64,000 nt of DNA from Chaetorhynchus papuensis (taxonomy: Eukaryota > Chordata > Aves > Passeriformes > Rhipiduridae): NCBI GenBank assembly GCA_013396525.1, contig VWYX01000274.1, positions 495,371 to 559,370 of the forward strand, written 5' to 3'. This document shows, in pieces, positions 50,421-63,420 of this stretch. Under the pieces are notes generated by a model. The model worked only from the letters and a program-made list of their open reading frames with translations. It did no database searches and was not told the DNA's origin. Each line of letters begins with the position of its first letter. Positions within the stretch are counted from its first letter, which is position 1. The translations under genes were made by a program, and so were the position numbers.

Positions 50421-53400
50421 AATATGGAATGTGGAATGAAAAGGTACTTTGGGTCTTTCTACGAATGCAGCAGAACACGTTCATTATCTTAAAATGATCG
50501 TTGTACTTCTAATGATATTTTTTTTCTCCATTTTGAGTGAAATCAGCTGCTTCTAAAAAGAAGTATTTGGCTTTGCTCTTTTTTTTTGTTTGAAGCTGAT
50601 TAAATAGTAAACTATATATAGTTATATAGTTTTTGTTGCTTTGTCAATGTGTATTTTTTCCCTATCCCTACACTATTTACTGCCAGCAGAGTGACAAATA
50701 AAAGGAAAAATTCGGCATCACAGAAACATTGATATTCTTAATTTTTTTGTTGCCATGTATTTTATGGGATATTTTATTTTTCTATTCTTTGTAGGGTTTT
50801 TTCCTAAAGCAGAATAATAACCTTTAGAAAAAAAAAAATCTGCTTGTTCTCTTATGCATGAAGTTCTCAAAACAAAAACTACTACTGTGTGAAATTACTC
50901 TTGATTTCCCATGCAGCATCATGGTCAATATGGATAGGGGAAAAAATAGCCTAATTCATGAATATGTTGGTTAAAAATGGCAAAATCACAGGAATGCAGC
51001 TCTTGCAAAATTTTAGAAATATGATCCTAATGTTATGTTGGTAATATCCATGTTTAATGTGGAGTTGTTTTCAAAACAGGGCATTAAATTGCAAACTGAG
51101 TAATTTTTCTGCATCAGAATGTTCAGGTAGCTTTCTTTTCTCTTCCTTGCCCTTCCCCCTCTCAATTTCCAAGACTTAAGAGCTGAGGTTTTCAAGACTC
51201 TGAGCTTTATGGTCAGAAATGAGCCAGCCTCTAATATTTCTTGGGAGAAGGTAGTGAGTATCACAAGATTGCAAGTGGCTATAGCAATTCCATCTGAGGA
51301 GCAGTGGGATGTCAGATGTGTTTGTGTCAGGCTCTGCAGCAGGGCCAGGGCCTTGAAGTCACCGGAGGAGTGTTTTTGCCATGCTGTTGATTTATATATC
51401 AGCTGGTGAGGGCTGGCTTCTCATTCTGCCCATCAGCATTAGGGACTGGGATGGAGCAGTGGGACAAAAACACGGGAAATCAATGTCTTTGTAAATATCT
51501 ATATGGACACTAGGATAATCTGTTAAAAGCCATGACTACCCCATACCAATGGAGATATCGGATCTCATTATACATCCAATCTCTTTTTGCAACATGTAAA
51601 TTGGACTTCATTTTGACTCCCTCCCAGCCCTTGCAGGTTGCTGCTGAGTACCCCTTCAAGACACCTCAAAAGCATGTATTTCATGTCTCCATCAGTTTAA
51701 TCTGCTACTTGGTCAGGAGTTCAGAATAATTATTTTAAGATCTGTTGGCTAATAAGTCGATATATGAGATACTGTAATTTTAGGCAGCAACCTGGTATGG
51801 CATCATTAACAGTCTTGGAGCACTGCACAATGAGATAAAAATGATGCAATACAGGCAGTGTGTAGGCAACAGTCCTCAGCAAGGTATATTGGGCAAATCA
51901 TCTTTTTTTTGGGATAGAGGCATGGTTCAGCAGCTTAAAAAGTCATGCTTGTGCATAAATAGGCTGTTGTGGGAAGGATTCTCCCAGGCCATTTGAGCTT
52001 TTATTTATGGATTGCACATGGATTTGCACAGATTTTTGTTACGCTTAGACAAATCACCAGAGACATAATTATTGCCTTTTAAAACCAGCTTGTTTCCCCT
52101 TAATTTAAACCTGTTCCTAATTGACTTGATCTGAGCCCAAATAGTCCTTGTTCAAGTGGAATAAGTACATCACCTATTTCCTCCTTGAATTGGTTTCAGA
52201 TCTGACCTTTAGTTAAACCAGGGTAACTTGGTATGAAGACACAAGCCTTAAGCCTCGGAGAGAGCCTTGAAGGTATCCTTAAACTTCCTGTTGTGAGCAA
52301 GTACATGTAAGCAAAATACCTAAGTGAGCTGCCAAATGGAAATCATGTTTGGAAACATGATCTGGAGAAAGTGCCATACAAAATGTTACTAAGGTAACCA
52401 ATCCCTCCGCCTGGATGTGCTTTGAGCAGCTATCCAATGTCCTTTAGACTATTAGGTCTTGGCAGAGATTATGGAGGGAGATATGTAAGGAACCAGAAAA
52501 AAATCTGCCTAAAATTTGATAATAAACTAGAACATCTGGACTGCAAAAAGTTATTGTTCTGTGTTTTACTGTGAAATACAGGAATATTAAAAGCCTTTGT
52601 ATTCCTTCTCAGGTAGAAAGCCTGCAATGTCATTGACTTCTGTCCTCATCAATTATTCCTGCTGATATATATATACATATATAAATTCTAGACTACTGTA
52701 GTAAGGCAATATGCCCCAGTCCTTTTTTGGCTGAGTTTTTCTCTTAGTAAGCAAAGACCAATGCAGTACTGGGATAGGGTTAGAAAAAGACAAGGATCTG
52801 AACATGTATACTGGTGAACTTTCCCTGTCTCCTTTTCTTTTTTTCTCTCTGTCTCTGGTACTTCTAAAGTATCTTGGAGAGGGACAAAATATTTCACTCG
52901 AATTCATTTTAGTATATCAGGGACACTATCATTCTCAGAGCAGAAAATCTTTTATAAGAAAATCTCCTGCTGTGTTTTCTCTTAGATGTCCTCAAAAATA
53001 AAGATGGGAAATCAAGAGAAATGAAAAAAGAAAATAGGAGCCATCTATCCTGATTTATTTTCTAGGGCTTTGTCTTATCACCTAAATTTCCAAATGGCAC
53101 AAATACCTGTTTTTTAATAAGAAAAACCACTGTAAAATCATTGTTTCTTGAAGGGGGAGGGGAGAAGTCCTTGGCAAGTGGGTTAAAGATAGGTGAGAAA
53201 ACTATTTAGTTGAAGGCCAACTGAATGAACACTAATTTTTTTAAATATGAACAAGTAGTATAGAAGATTGGTGGAAAAACCAATTCATCTGATCATATGG
53301 AACAGGCACTGTGGAAAAGACAGTGGAAGGTACCGTGACCAATGTTATAAAGCCTAAAACTGGTGACTAAATCTCAAAAAAAAATCAGATCACGATCCAA

Positions 53401-56339
53401 AAATCTTGACATAAATTGAAACTGAGTCACCATTTTTGAGTAATTATTCTATTTGGTTCCTATGTAATTCCTCCCTTCAGCTCCTGAGTCCTTTTCTTCG
53501 TTGCCATATATGTAGTGATGGACAGTAGAATGCTGAGAAGTAAAATTTCTTTCATGTAGTCCCTGAAAGAACAATGCAAATAATTTCACTGCAGTACTAA
53601 CCTAGAAAGAATGCAGTGATACATCTATTGTGTATTTCCTGCATAGCTGAGATGCATTCAGTAGGTGCAGCACTAGTGGAAGGATGCCCAACAAGGCCGT
53701 TTAATCAGTGGCCATCACCCACTTCATCAGTGGACAACACATGGGAATGTGCTGGCTTTTGTGACAACGGCACACAAAGACTCCCAAGAGTACTGAGAGC
53801 AGAAGGCTGGGCTGGAAGGCACAAGAAAAGATATGAACACATACAAGGCTTCTGTCCATCCAGAACGCAAACTTGGTGGGCTGAATGACTATATTTTTTT
53901 TCCAAGAAAAATAATAACAGCTGAACATACTAGAAATCTTGTTGAAAAAAGAAGGAAAAAACCACAATAATTCCCTTAGTGGTCTTCATTAATTTGGCAC
54001 TTAGAGAGGGAGGTAGATCACAAAGCATTGACTGAAACTAGAAGATGAGAACATGATTCACGAATATGAATGTGGGCAGTGTACACTCCCTTGTGACTCA
54101 GAATGAGTATTTTACATGTGATTCATAAGGAAAAATAATTGTTTTATCAGATGCAGTCCTTACATATGGCTGGGGTTAATATTCACCTTATTTAAAATTG
54201 AAATTCAACTACTGTATCAGCACAGTGGTTCTTTCCAACACGGACACTAAAGAAAAGAAAGAAATTGCTTTATTCACAAATATGACACAGTTCTCTCCTC
54301 CACACAAGCTCATTGACTGGTGCTCTGCAAAGGAGCCTGATGTGCTTTTTGCGAGGCTGCTGGTGTATGTTGTTTATTAGAAAAGATTTTCTGAGTAACA
54401 CGATTAGAATCCAGAGATAACCTCCAAATAGGTTTGTGAATTCTTGGGTCTGTTGAACTAAAAAACACAGCAGGAGGTTGGTGATGCATTAGCAGCGACA
54501 GCCTCTGCTGCCTCAGACTGCCAGAGTTCAAATGGGGCCAGACTGGGGAGCTGGCATCCCACCTCATGGACCATTCTATCTCAAGAGATGGATCACCTAG
54601 TCCATATAATAACCCTAACTGTTTACAACAAAGTGCCTCTTGTTTATTTTGACTTTTTTTCTGAGTCACTGAGGTATTTTTAGGGAATGCCAGTGCTTAA
54701 GAACTTACCTTCAGCAGAAGAACAAATACTGAAGAGATTCACATTAAATGTTCTCTGGTCATGTAATATAAGTGTTCAGCAAAGATTAGGGAGGTTTCCA
54801 TTAAAATTTTTCAGAGCTGTTTTGACTACCAGAATGGATGTGCACAACGGTAATCTTCCTTGAGTGATCATTCTTTTCTACAACAACCTGAAGTTCCTTT
54901 TCATAATATGGACACCTGCTTCTCAGGAAATGTATTAACATTTAGTGAAACTGTATCTCCCAGCACTGTTTAATCTGAATTGGCTGGTGTGAGCAAACTG
55001 CAGTGTAAAACTCAGTGTGTATGAAGAACAGGTGGTGGGAAGGAGAGGAACCTGTCCCTGAGCACCCAGAAAGGGAGAAGGAAAGCATCTGTGTCTGCAT
55101 ATGCAAGAGAGATGTGCTCTCCTGAGATTCCCAGGAGCTTCTTTGGTGTGAGGGAACCCACCCATTGCACCGGTGTGCGTGGTGGGGGTAGAGTTTGGCA
55201 GCTTTCTTATTTGTGCTGCTCCTAGGAGATTTTAATATTTTCATTTACTACTGATGTCTAGTATCTTGTAAGAGAATGTCACATAGAAGAGCTAATCTTT
55301 GCTTGCATTTTTACAAATTATTTGGCTTTTTTAATGGTTTCAATGAGGTTAAATGTAGCAACATTGTTTAGTACTGTATCTTGGTCATGGCTATTAGAAA
55401 ATGTATTTTAATAGTGAAGATTTTAAATGCACCTACACTTTTATTCTTTCTTTGATCCTGTAAGGAATCCATTGTCATTTGGCTCTTGTATTTATTTGGT
55501 TAATTGCACCACTCAGTGTTTTCCCAATTAGCTCAGTGTTTTGTTAAAAAATGTTGGACATTTAGTAACAAGAACATGGAGTTTATACCCTCTCTTAACA
55601 TTGGTGGTTCCATTTTGTGGTTACTTTTGGAATGTAGTAGACTTGGGAAATCCCTGAATGTTACTAACAGCAGCCATCACCTAGCAGAATTCCAATTCCC
55701 AGCTTGGAATCTCTAATTACATGATGAGACTGAAAGCTAAATACAATGAAAACCGTGAAAAAAAAAATTGAGAAAATTTTTGATTACGCCTGGATAATAA
55801 ATGGAGCTGCTGGCACTAAACCACGATACAGTTACTGACAAACCCAGCTCTAGTGCCAATAACAATGAATTGAATCAAAGGATGGGAGCTTTTGGAAGGC
55901 TTGAGGATAATTTTAGGGAAAGTGAATTATAAGTGAACTCAGAATTAGTTTCTGCAACAACAGGATAATCTAGAACTGCCCTTGGAGGTCAGTGTTGAAA
56001 GTTAAAAGGGTGAATCTCAGTAGAATAGTGGGCTGAAGAATTCTTTTCTGGAAAGGGTGTCAGCTGCTGGGACAACCTTGATGTTTGCAGAGTTATTGTA
56101 ATTTAGATTTAATCAGAGAGGATTGAAGTCTGCTCACAGAGGAAATGATGAATTTCCAGCTCTATGGATTTCTGCCCTCTAATTGTGATAGTTTTTGTCA
56201 TTTGAGTCTCACTGCAGCATAAAGATATTGAATACTGTATGAATTTCCATTACTCAAATCTTAAGAATAAAGTAAGAGTTGGAAAGAAATGCTTGGGAGA
56301 AATTAACTTCCATCTTTTTTACAGAACAGCTGAAGGCAT
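50421..56339. other. No gene recognised
   Basis: AT-rich unique sequence. A 14-bp AT palindrome lies at 50,610-50,623, and an AT dinucleotide run at about 52,667-52,684. Open frames up to 119 codons (54310-54669, minus) lack recognisable domains. No CR1 end, LTR pair or RNA gene was identified. Confidence 0.5.
52667..52684. repeat. Short (AT)n microsatellite
   Basis: An AT alternation interrupted by one C. Confidence 0.75.
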
Positions 56340-56700
56340 TAAACAAGGCTAGAGACAGGTAAATGAGTAGCAAAACAGTGTAGTAGCATCAATATTTAGT
56401 TAAACTATGGAATTCTTTGTTAGAGGATGCCATGGATGCTAAAGGTTTATGTGGCCTTAAAGCAAGGCTTAAAAGACACGTGGAAGGAAAATCTACTGTG
56501 GGTTACAAATAACATCACCACAACAGCCTAACAAAGTCCTCTAAGCTGAAAACAGTTGGAGGTTTGAAGACTGCCATGTGAAAATGTCATACACATTTGT
56601 CCAGCTCTGAAACTTTTTTAGGCATCTGCCTGAATACTGTTTTGGAAACCAGATACCAAGATAGAATAATGTTGGATCTGGCTCAGTAAGGGAGTTCTCA
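56340..56700 (+). mobile_element. Old CR1 LINE 3' fragment
   Basis: The order of diverged motifs follows the 3' end of old amniote CR1 families: 'aactatggaattctttgtta', 'gaggatgccatggatgctaa', 'aggcttaaaagacacgtgga', 'gtcctctaagctgaaaacag', 'ttggaggtttgaagactg', 'ttaggcatctgcctgaatac' and 'gttggatctggctcagtaag'. The tail type is the same as at 19,435-19,500. No reading frame survives. It is more diverged than the copies at 13,791, 14,393 and 61,064, so probably much older. Confidence 0.7.
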
Positions 56701-57999
56701 TGAACACACTGCTGATAGTGATCTCGTCAAATAAAAACAGTGATTTAAAATGTTCCACTCCTTTGCAGACAGAGCATGTATCCACCCAGCTGGGGTGATC
56801 TCCTGTAAGCAGCCTGTGCACCTTCTCTCTTTTCTGGACTACTGGATTTCAGTTTACGTGGCTCTAAAAAAAGGCAGTATGAAAAAGTCCTGCCCTTACA
56901 GTGATCTGTTTCCTGAGTGGGACACAGCAAGGGGAGACTGGCTTCAACTTACCATCCTTTTATTAATTCCTGGATCCAGCCCAGGGTTCTGACTTGCAAA
57001 GTTCCCTGTAGTAAAGGGCTATAACAGACTGGGGTCAAGAACTTCATCCTCTTTCAGAAGCCACTGTGGTATTTCCAGTCATCAGCTAGAAGACCCCAGA
57101 TTAGCTGTCATGGGGTCGTCAAGAGGTGAAATAGTCTTAGGAGTAATGCAAGAAATGGTCCAAGGCCTGGGAAACATGCTTGCAGAGTCCTACAACCATC
57201 ATCTGCCCTGAACAATCCACATCTTTAACAAAATGTGTTCTTTTGTTTTTCTTTATTGGGACATCTAAAGGGGTGTTCTGGCTCAGAAGCCACTGATTAA
57301 ACTTCAGAGGAAAAACGAGATTTTCCTGTCCTCACTGGAATGGTCCCAAGGTTTTTCTGTTTTATCACTGGGAAAGGCATTTTAGAAATACCAGTACTGA
57401 GTGAGGGAGAGGGAGTTGCATTCATTTGTGCATATTATTTATTGGATTTTTGAAAACTGACCTGAGAAAAATGTTTATTTAAAATATTTACTGCAAATTA
57501 TACTGTTAGTGTTCTAGAAAAAATGGTCAGTTAATAGTTATTTTGCTGGCAAAAATAAAAAGCCTGGACCCCACACCTGTTTAGCTGTAACTGACAAACA
57601 AAACAATCATTCACGTAGAGTGAAAACAAACCAAATGCCCTTGAATTTTCAAAGAAAATATAACTCCTCCGTGTAGCCCTAGGACAGCATAGTCTGTTTG
57701 TTGGGAAGCATACTTAGCACAGAGCTACAAATCTCTTTGCTGTGAGACTGAACGATTGTCATACATTTTGCTCTCTTTGTCTCAGTTGATAGTGTCTATA
57801 ATACTATTCAGAGATAGAAAATTTGTGCCTGTCACTGTACCTGTCAGACAGGAGCAATACCCTCTGGCAGCAACAGTCAACTTTATGGAGTTTTATTAGT
57901 CTAATGAATGAAAGCCCAGTAGCATGCCCTGTAACACTTCTAAACTTTGGATTTTAAAAGGAATCATTACCAACAGTGAAAAACAACTAGCAACTTGTT
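56701..57999. other. No gene recognised
   Basis: Unique sequence with short frames only. A repeat-free stretch at about 57,480-57,780 has some AT-core sites but is less convincing than the block that follows. Confidence 0.5.
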
Positions 58000-58540
58000 T
58001 TACGTACACTTTGTTTAAAGCTCCACGTATTTTTAAGAAGAGATTAATCTACAGTAATTTGTCATTGGGCTCTGAGTGAATGTAATATAACCCATACGAT
58101 TGCAGAAGGTTCTGCAGGAAATTTGTAAACATAATGCAATCATGTGTTTGCGTTTGTGACTCCAGAGTAGCTGGTAGCAGCTGTATAAACTTCTGCTCCT
58201 GCACAGAAGAGAGGCTCAGTGTGACCACAGCTGTGTATTGTTAATTGCATGGGATGCTTTCCTTGGCCACCATCTACTTTAATGACAGAACTGTGCACCA
58301 ACTGCTGTCCCTCTGTCTCTCTTTCTCTGATTCTTTGCTTCCTCTTAACTTAAAAGGTCGATAACAACTTATAGAAGGCCCTGGTTACCTCGCAGCGTAG
58401 CCTTTTTGAGCTCTAAGCACAAACACATTCAAAAAACTGTGCGGGAAATGTTTCTCATTTACTACTTCGAGTAAAATGAAAACGAAATAGCAAAGACTGC
58501 TCTACATCTTTCCAAGGTCTTGAGATAATTAGTTTAATAA
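58000..58540. promoter_or_regulatory. Candidate conserved enhancer region
   Basis: The block is repeat-free with several retained CpGs ('cacgtattttt', 'acccatacgattgc', 'tttgcgtttg', 'cctcgcagcgtagcc', 'actgtgcggg', 'ctacttcgagtaaaatg') and AT-core sites ('gagattaatctac', 'attgttaattgcatg'). CAGCTG-type E-boxes occur near 58,178 and 58,230. Complex, CpG-retaining sequence in an AT-rich region suggests constraint, but this is not tested. Confidence 0.35.
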
Positions 58541-61063
58541 AAATTCATTTTTATAAGGCATGATCCAAGTATGTTGCTGTCTGAGGGAAACTCCTGCTGA
58601 CTGCTGTGATTCAGGCCCAATGGCTTTTCTGTGTTTTCTCTATTGTTTTATACAATGTTAATTTTTCAGCTCACACGAGCTTATTTGCCAAAGAGAACAT
58701 AGAACATTTTCTGTCTTACAGTGGTGGGAGATTGCTGGAAAGAATACATTCAGATAGTCAGGTTGTTCTTTGTTCGGTTTAATCCATCTTGAATGTTCCA
58801 TGGCATTTGTGATTATCACTCTTTGCTACAGGGCCAGCAGCACTCTTGATGCTCCAACATCCCATACTGCAGCAGCAGGACAGCTTCCCTGGAAATGTAA
58901 GAGTGTTCCAGGAAGCTGATGAATCAATTGATGGGTCACTCAGGAAATAAACATGCAGGGCCACATGCTGTGATCTGTGCAGCTGAGATGGCAACAGAAG
59001 TTCACAAACACTTATATGGGATGGATTCAGACTGATTCACTCTGAATGTAGATTAGTCATTAAGAAGCTGAGTCCAATAAATTCCGTTACAACTGAGTGT
59101 AACACTATAAATGTATATTAGCATATTTAGAACATAATAATACTATGCTTCTTTTGTGCCAGCACAGTTTGTTTGGCTATTTCTGTCCTTGCAAAGAATA
59201 TGCATTTATAGCTCTTTACCTACTGTTTGTCCAAAAATGTCAAGCTGAACTTAAGTTTCCATAACCTGCAGCATGTGAATAGTCATAAACCTCATATTTG
59301 AGCAGCAGTAATGGATGCGTTACCACATTATTTAAATCAAGAATGAAAATATGACTTCCTAATTCTAGAAGAATATTTCTTCTCATATTGTTCAATTGCA
59401 TAAATTCCATTCATCCTCTCTAACGACACATCTCATGTTTAATTACAACAGCGAGTACTCTCCTCCACATTAAGAAAGTACTAAGCAGCTTATGCGTTTT
59501 CTTGGTGGATCACTCAGGGTGTGTCTTATCCTCTCTTTTCTTCCTCATGGTGTAATTTAGATGAGATATTTAATTATATTGGACATCTCACTGTCATTGA
59601 TACGGCACATTGGTATGAGTGACTTGAGATAAGCCAGTTGTTGGTTAAGTAAACTGGCATCTACTGGAAAAAATAGTCAAGGCATCAATGTCTACAAGTT
59701 GTGTGAGAACTTTATACACCAAGTAACTACATTGCAAAATTTCTCTCTGCCCCAATCCTCTACAAATATTTAACACCTTGCTAAGGATTCTTTTCTCTCT
59801 TTTTCTTCTGCTAGATGAGTACATTGACTTCCAGAATCCTCCTAAACAGCTTTGTTGTTATTTGGGATTTGCTTTGTTGTTTGTTTTTTTTTCTTTACTG
59901 AGAGGCCACAATTTTTAGTAAATACTGGTAGCTTCTACAATCTCTGCATGTGTCATGAATTACCTTACTATAGATATATATCTAAGAAACATGTATTCTC
60001 CTCCCTTTTGTCTCAATACTCTTTTGCTTCTACCTTATTTTCCTTGCCTTCTTTTTAGAACACTCAGCCCATTATAAAGGAAAATGTTAATACTTTAAAG
60101 ATACCATCTCAACATCTATTGCAATTCCTGCCTTTACTAGAGAGGAATGAGCTTACTGTGACAAAAAAAGGAAAGGTTACAGATTGACATATTTACCCTT
60201 CTGCCAGAGTCTTACCCAGGTTGTATGTGGTGACTAATGCCAGGCCTTAAATATCGGTGAAAATGTCTGTATCCCAGCTCATAGTCTGATAATAGAATTT
60301 ATCCCTTCTGAGAGGTCTTGTTCTGGGACATCTGAAATTTCTACTTGTATGAAAACTGTAATTTTTCTATTTTTTGAACAGTAATATGTCATTATTGAGC
60401 TGACCCATAGGTCTTGTATATTAGTAACCTTACTGGAGGATTGCTGAATGCATAAGGGCAGAGACTTTAAGTGATGGTGTCTCCAACTGCCCTTGTGGAG
60501 TGAGATTTTCAGTTTAGAGCATAATGTCTGGTGAAACAGGAGCTGTTCCTGTAACTGTTGCACAATTGAAAGGCAGGGATGGGAGAATTCACTGTGTTGG
60601 TGCAGGAGAGTTTATTCTTCTGACTTGTAAGAGAAATCCTGGATCTGAAGAGAATTACTGTGGAGCCAAAGGTGAAATGATAAATCTGCCTATCTTTACA
60701 TGCATGCAAACTGTACAGGGTAGTACCTGCTTGAGATACCACTTAAATGCACTGGGAAACTTCTTATATTTGCATATATTTTTCTTTAGAATACAGTTGC
60801 CTGTGTACGTCTATCAATACTTTAGGCCAATGCAGATCACTTGTTTCATATCTCCTCTCTGTCAAGATAATGAACTTGAATCTGATTTTCTATGTAGAAA
60901 AGCAGCTTAACTTTTCAAACGCACAGTGATGCTCTTTACTGTCCCCCCCTGTAAATCCCCAGAGCAGTCCTTTTTGGTACTTCTGTGGTAACTTTGGTTA
61001 TTCTGTGTGGTCTTTGAGCCACTGTTTTCAATTCAGTTGCCTGTATGGTGAGAAAGCTTTCAT
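58541..61063. other. No gene recognised
   Basis: Unique AT-rich sequence. A complex stretch at about 59,380-59,700 has a few CpGs and TAATTA-type sites and might be regulatory. The plus frame at 60,524-60,910 (128 codons) has no recognisable domain. Confidence 0.45.
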
Positions 61064-61205
61064 GTGGATGTCCCAACCCTGGAAGTGTTCAAGGCCTGGC
61101 TGGACAAGGCCTTGAGCTACCTGGTCTAGTGGGAGGTGGGGGGGTTGGGACTAGATGAGCTTTAAGGTCCATTCTAACCCCTTAACATTCTATGATTCTA
61201 TGATC
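61064..61205 (+). mobile_element. CR1 LINE 3' end, well preserved
   Basis: It follows the avian CR1 3' terminus closely: 'aaccctggaagtgttcaagg', 'cctggctggacaaggccttg', 'agctacctggtctagtggga', a G-rich tract, 'ggactagatgagctttaagg', then two exact ATTCTATG octamers at 61,187-61,194 and 61,195-61,202. About 140 bp remain, with no coding sequence, so it is a strongly 5'-truncated insertion. It is the best preserved repeat in the window and the clearest evidence for an avian source. Confidence 0.95.
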
Positions 61206-62584
61206 TTCTCCAAATCCTGTCATTCCCTGCCTAGACGGAGCATTGTGACAGAGATATCCATCCTTGCCTTAGCTGTGACTGCAGGCTGATACATCCTCTA
61301 GTCTTAAATTTTGGTACTAATAAGCAAGGCAGAACAGAGTTATTACCCTGTCTTCCAGGGCTCCTGAGAGAGCCATGTCTGTGGTTTTGTTGCAGTTTTG
61401 GAGGAGATGGGGCCAGGATCCACTCTGAAGTCCTGTTGAATGGGAGCCTCTTTCCTTGCTGTGGTTAAGGTATCGATGGAACCCCCTTCCCCATCCCTGT
61501 CTCTGCTCCACACTGTTGTCAATCGATAGGGCTCTTTAGCAGGGAGGCCTCCTCCACAGTCACACAGCATGCTCCTAGATGAGCTTTGATGTCAGGTAAT
61601 CATTGCTGTATATAGTAATAAATGATGTGTTTACATAACAGAATTCCCTTGGCCTTTGATATACTCAGACACGTTATCAAAGTGGTGCTATGACATCTTG
61701 TACAATGAAACAATAGGAAAGTGCACAACTGTACAAAGCGAGCACGAGCTGAGCCCAAATGTATGTTGCTGTGCAATTATGTTATTTGCCCTTAGGGCAG
61801 GAATCACAGCTGAAGGAAGTTAATATCAATACCCTTATGAAGTCCTCAAGGACTGTTTCTGTGATGGACATGGCACTTATTTGAGAAATCACTGCAAATC
61901 ACTGTCATGGTACCTGTTATTATGGATAAGGGATTTGAAAGGTTGTTTAACTTAAATTTTGGGAACATATTACATTAAGTTTTTTTATATCATTTGTCTC
62001 AAGTTCCTTAAGACACTAAGTGTCTCAAGATGCTGATGTATTTTTCCCTTATTGACTTCCTTTTCCATATGGCTTTACAATTCTTTCACATGATTTACCA
62101 AAATTCGCCTTTTTTTTCTTTTCTTTTTTTTTCTTTTTTTTTCTGTCATGGCCTTGCACTAGTCTAGGAGGATAAGTTTAGAGGCTGCCTATGTCACCTG
62201 CCTAGATGAAAATAAGTGTGAGTTTTGTGTTGTTTCTCACCTTTGCTAAGGTTTTGAAGATGTTGCAGTCCTTTTTATTCACCCAGGCATGACATTAGTA
62301 ATGGGAAATAGTACGTGAGCTACTATAAGAAGTATGTATTCAAGGTTAATTTCCTACAGGCATAATGATACTACTTTACACCAAAAATTATATTTTTACA
62401 ACATGAAGATATTACACCCCCCCTCAAGCACCTGCTGATCCCTGTTCCTTGGCTGAGCCAGGACTTTGACTCATCCCCTGAATGAAGGGCTCTGTTCCTG
62501 AAGTTGGCATACTCAGGTTTTGATCTGATTGCAAGAGCCCAATGTGGTTGTCAGGCAGTTGTTAGAGACCTTGTTTGACTCCTT
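61206..62584. other. No gene recognised
   Basis: Unique sequence with one pyrimidine tract at 62,109-62,143. Minus frames at 61,317-61,570 overlap in different phases and are not recognisable. Confidence 0.5.
62109..62143. repeat. T-rich pyrimidine tract (T4-10 C)n
   Basis: Runs of T are broken by single C residues over about 35 bp. It is a purine tract on the minus strand. Confidence 0.9.
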
Positions 62585-62603
62585 CACCTGGAGCTTAATG
62601 GGC

Positions 62604-62609
62604 TTTATT
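62604..62609 (-). terminator. Possible polyadenylation signal AATAAA (minus)
   Basis: TTTATT on the plus strand reads AATAAA on the minus strand, about 530 bp downstream of the stop codon of the candidate exon at 63,138-63,420. The hexamer is common by chance in AT-rich DNA, so it is weak support for a 3' UTR. Confidence 0.2.
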
Positions 62610-63137
62610 GTGCTTTCTGTGCATTGCTTAGCAGCCTTTGGGCCCCTGCCGTCCTCGAGGCACTCAGTGATGTACCAGTGTCCCTTCTGATTATGTTTTA
62701 CAGAATTCAAATCAATGTTCTTCTCTAAGACTTTGCTCTTACAGCAGCCATGTTATCATGGTTTTTCACAGACACAATATTAGTAGATGCAGCTTCCTGC
62801 TAGCTCCAAATCCTGACTTTGTGTACACAAGGAGCAGCAGAGTAGGGAAGTGATGAGAATTTTATGATGCTTCTGGTCCTTTAGGGCTTATATCCAGAAA
62901 TGAGGAAATAGGACACAGTTGAAAGCCAGATTTCTGAACTCCTACTCAAAGTTTTGGGAAAGGCAGGCTAATTTTGTCAATTGTGATGACACACTGAAGG
63001 GTCTACATGATCTCCACAATAAAATACCTCAATCCATAACAACTTCTGAGGTTTCCCTTGTGTACACAAACACCAAACAGTCAAATTTTCTCAGTTATTA
63101 ACCATGTGTTGTATGAATTGCCTCTTTAGCACTCTCT

Positions 63138-63420
63138 CTAAGCCATGGTGAAAGGTTGCTTTGTGTCCAAAACCTCTTTTTTGTCTAACAAGGCTACATA
63201 CTGAGCCAGCTGTCTGTCTCCTGCTTTCTTTTTTATTCTCTCTGTGTTTCCACAAGCCTTGGGTTTTGAAAGAACTTTTTGGCATACTGAGTAGCATGCT
63301 GCTGTGATGAAAATCAAAAGTAAAAAAATCCCCAACAAAATAGCTACAACTTTAAAGCAGAGCAATTCACAGAACAGGGAAACTTTCAGGGGAATTGGCT
63401 CCATGTGAATGTCAGAAGTC
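63138..63420 (-). CDS. Candidate terminal exon of a single-pass membrane protein, unidentified
   Basis: On the minus strand a frame of about 93 codons ends with TAG at 63,140-63,138. A possible splice acceptor (TTACAG) ends at 63,421, so the exon would start at 63,420 with the last base of a split codon. Its pyrimidine tract is poor. The first internal Met is at 63,404. From that Met, residues about 19-41 form a strongly hydrophobic helix (VVAILLGIFLLLIFITAAC within it), followed by a basic tail (KPK, then RIKKK) and a tail of about 45 residues. This fits the C-terminus of a type I membrane protein or a retroviral envelope remnant. No family is recognised. The next ORF downstream on the same strand (62,513-62,710) would lie in the 3' UTR. 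The remaining exons, if any, lie beyond the right edge or are unseen. Chance is still possible. Confidence 0.28.

Noticed and set aside
50610..50623. 14-bp AT palindrome
   Set aside because: AT-only core of this length is expected several times by chance.
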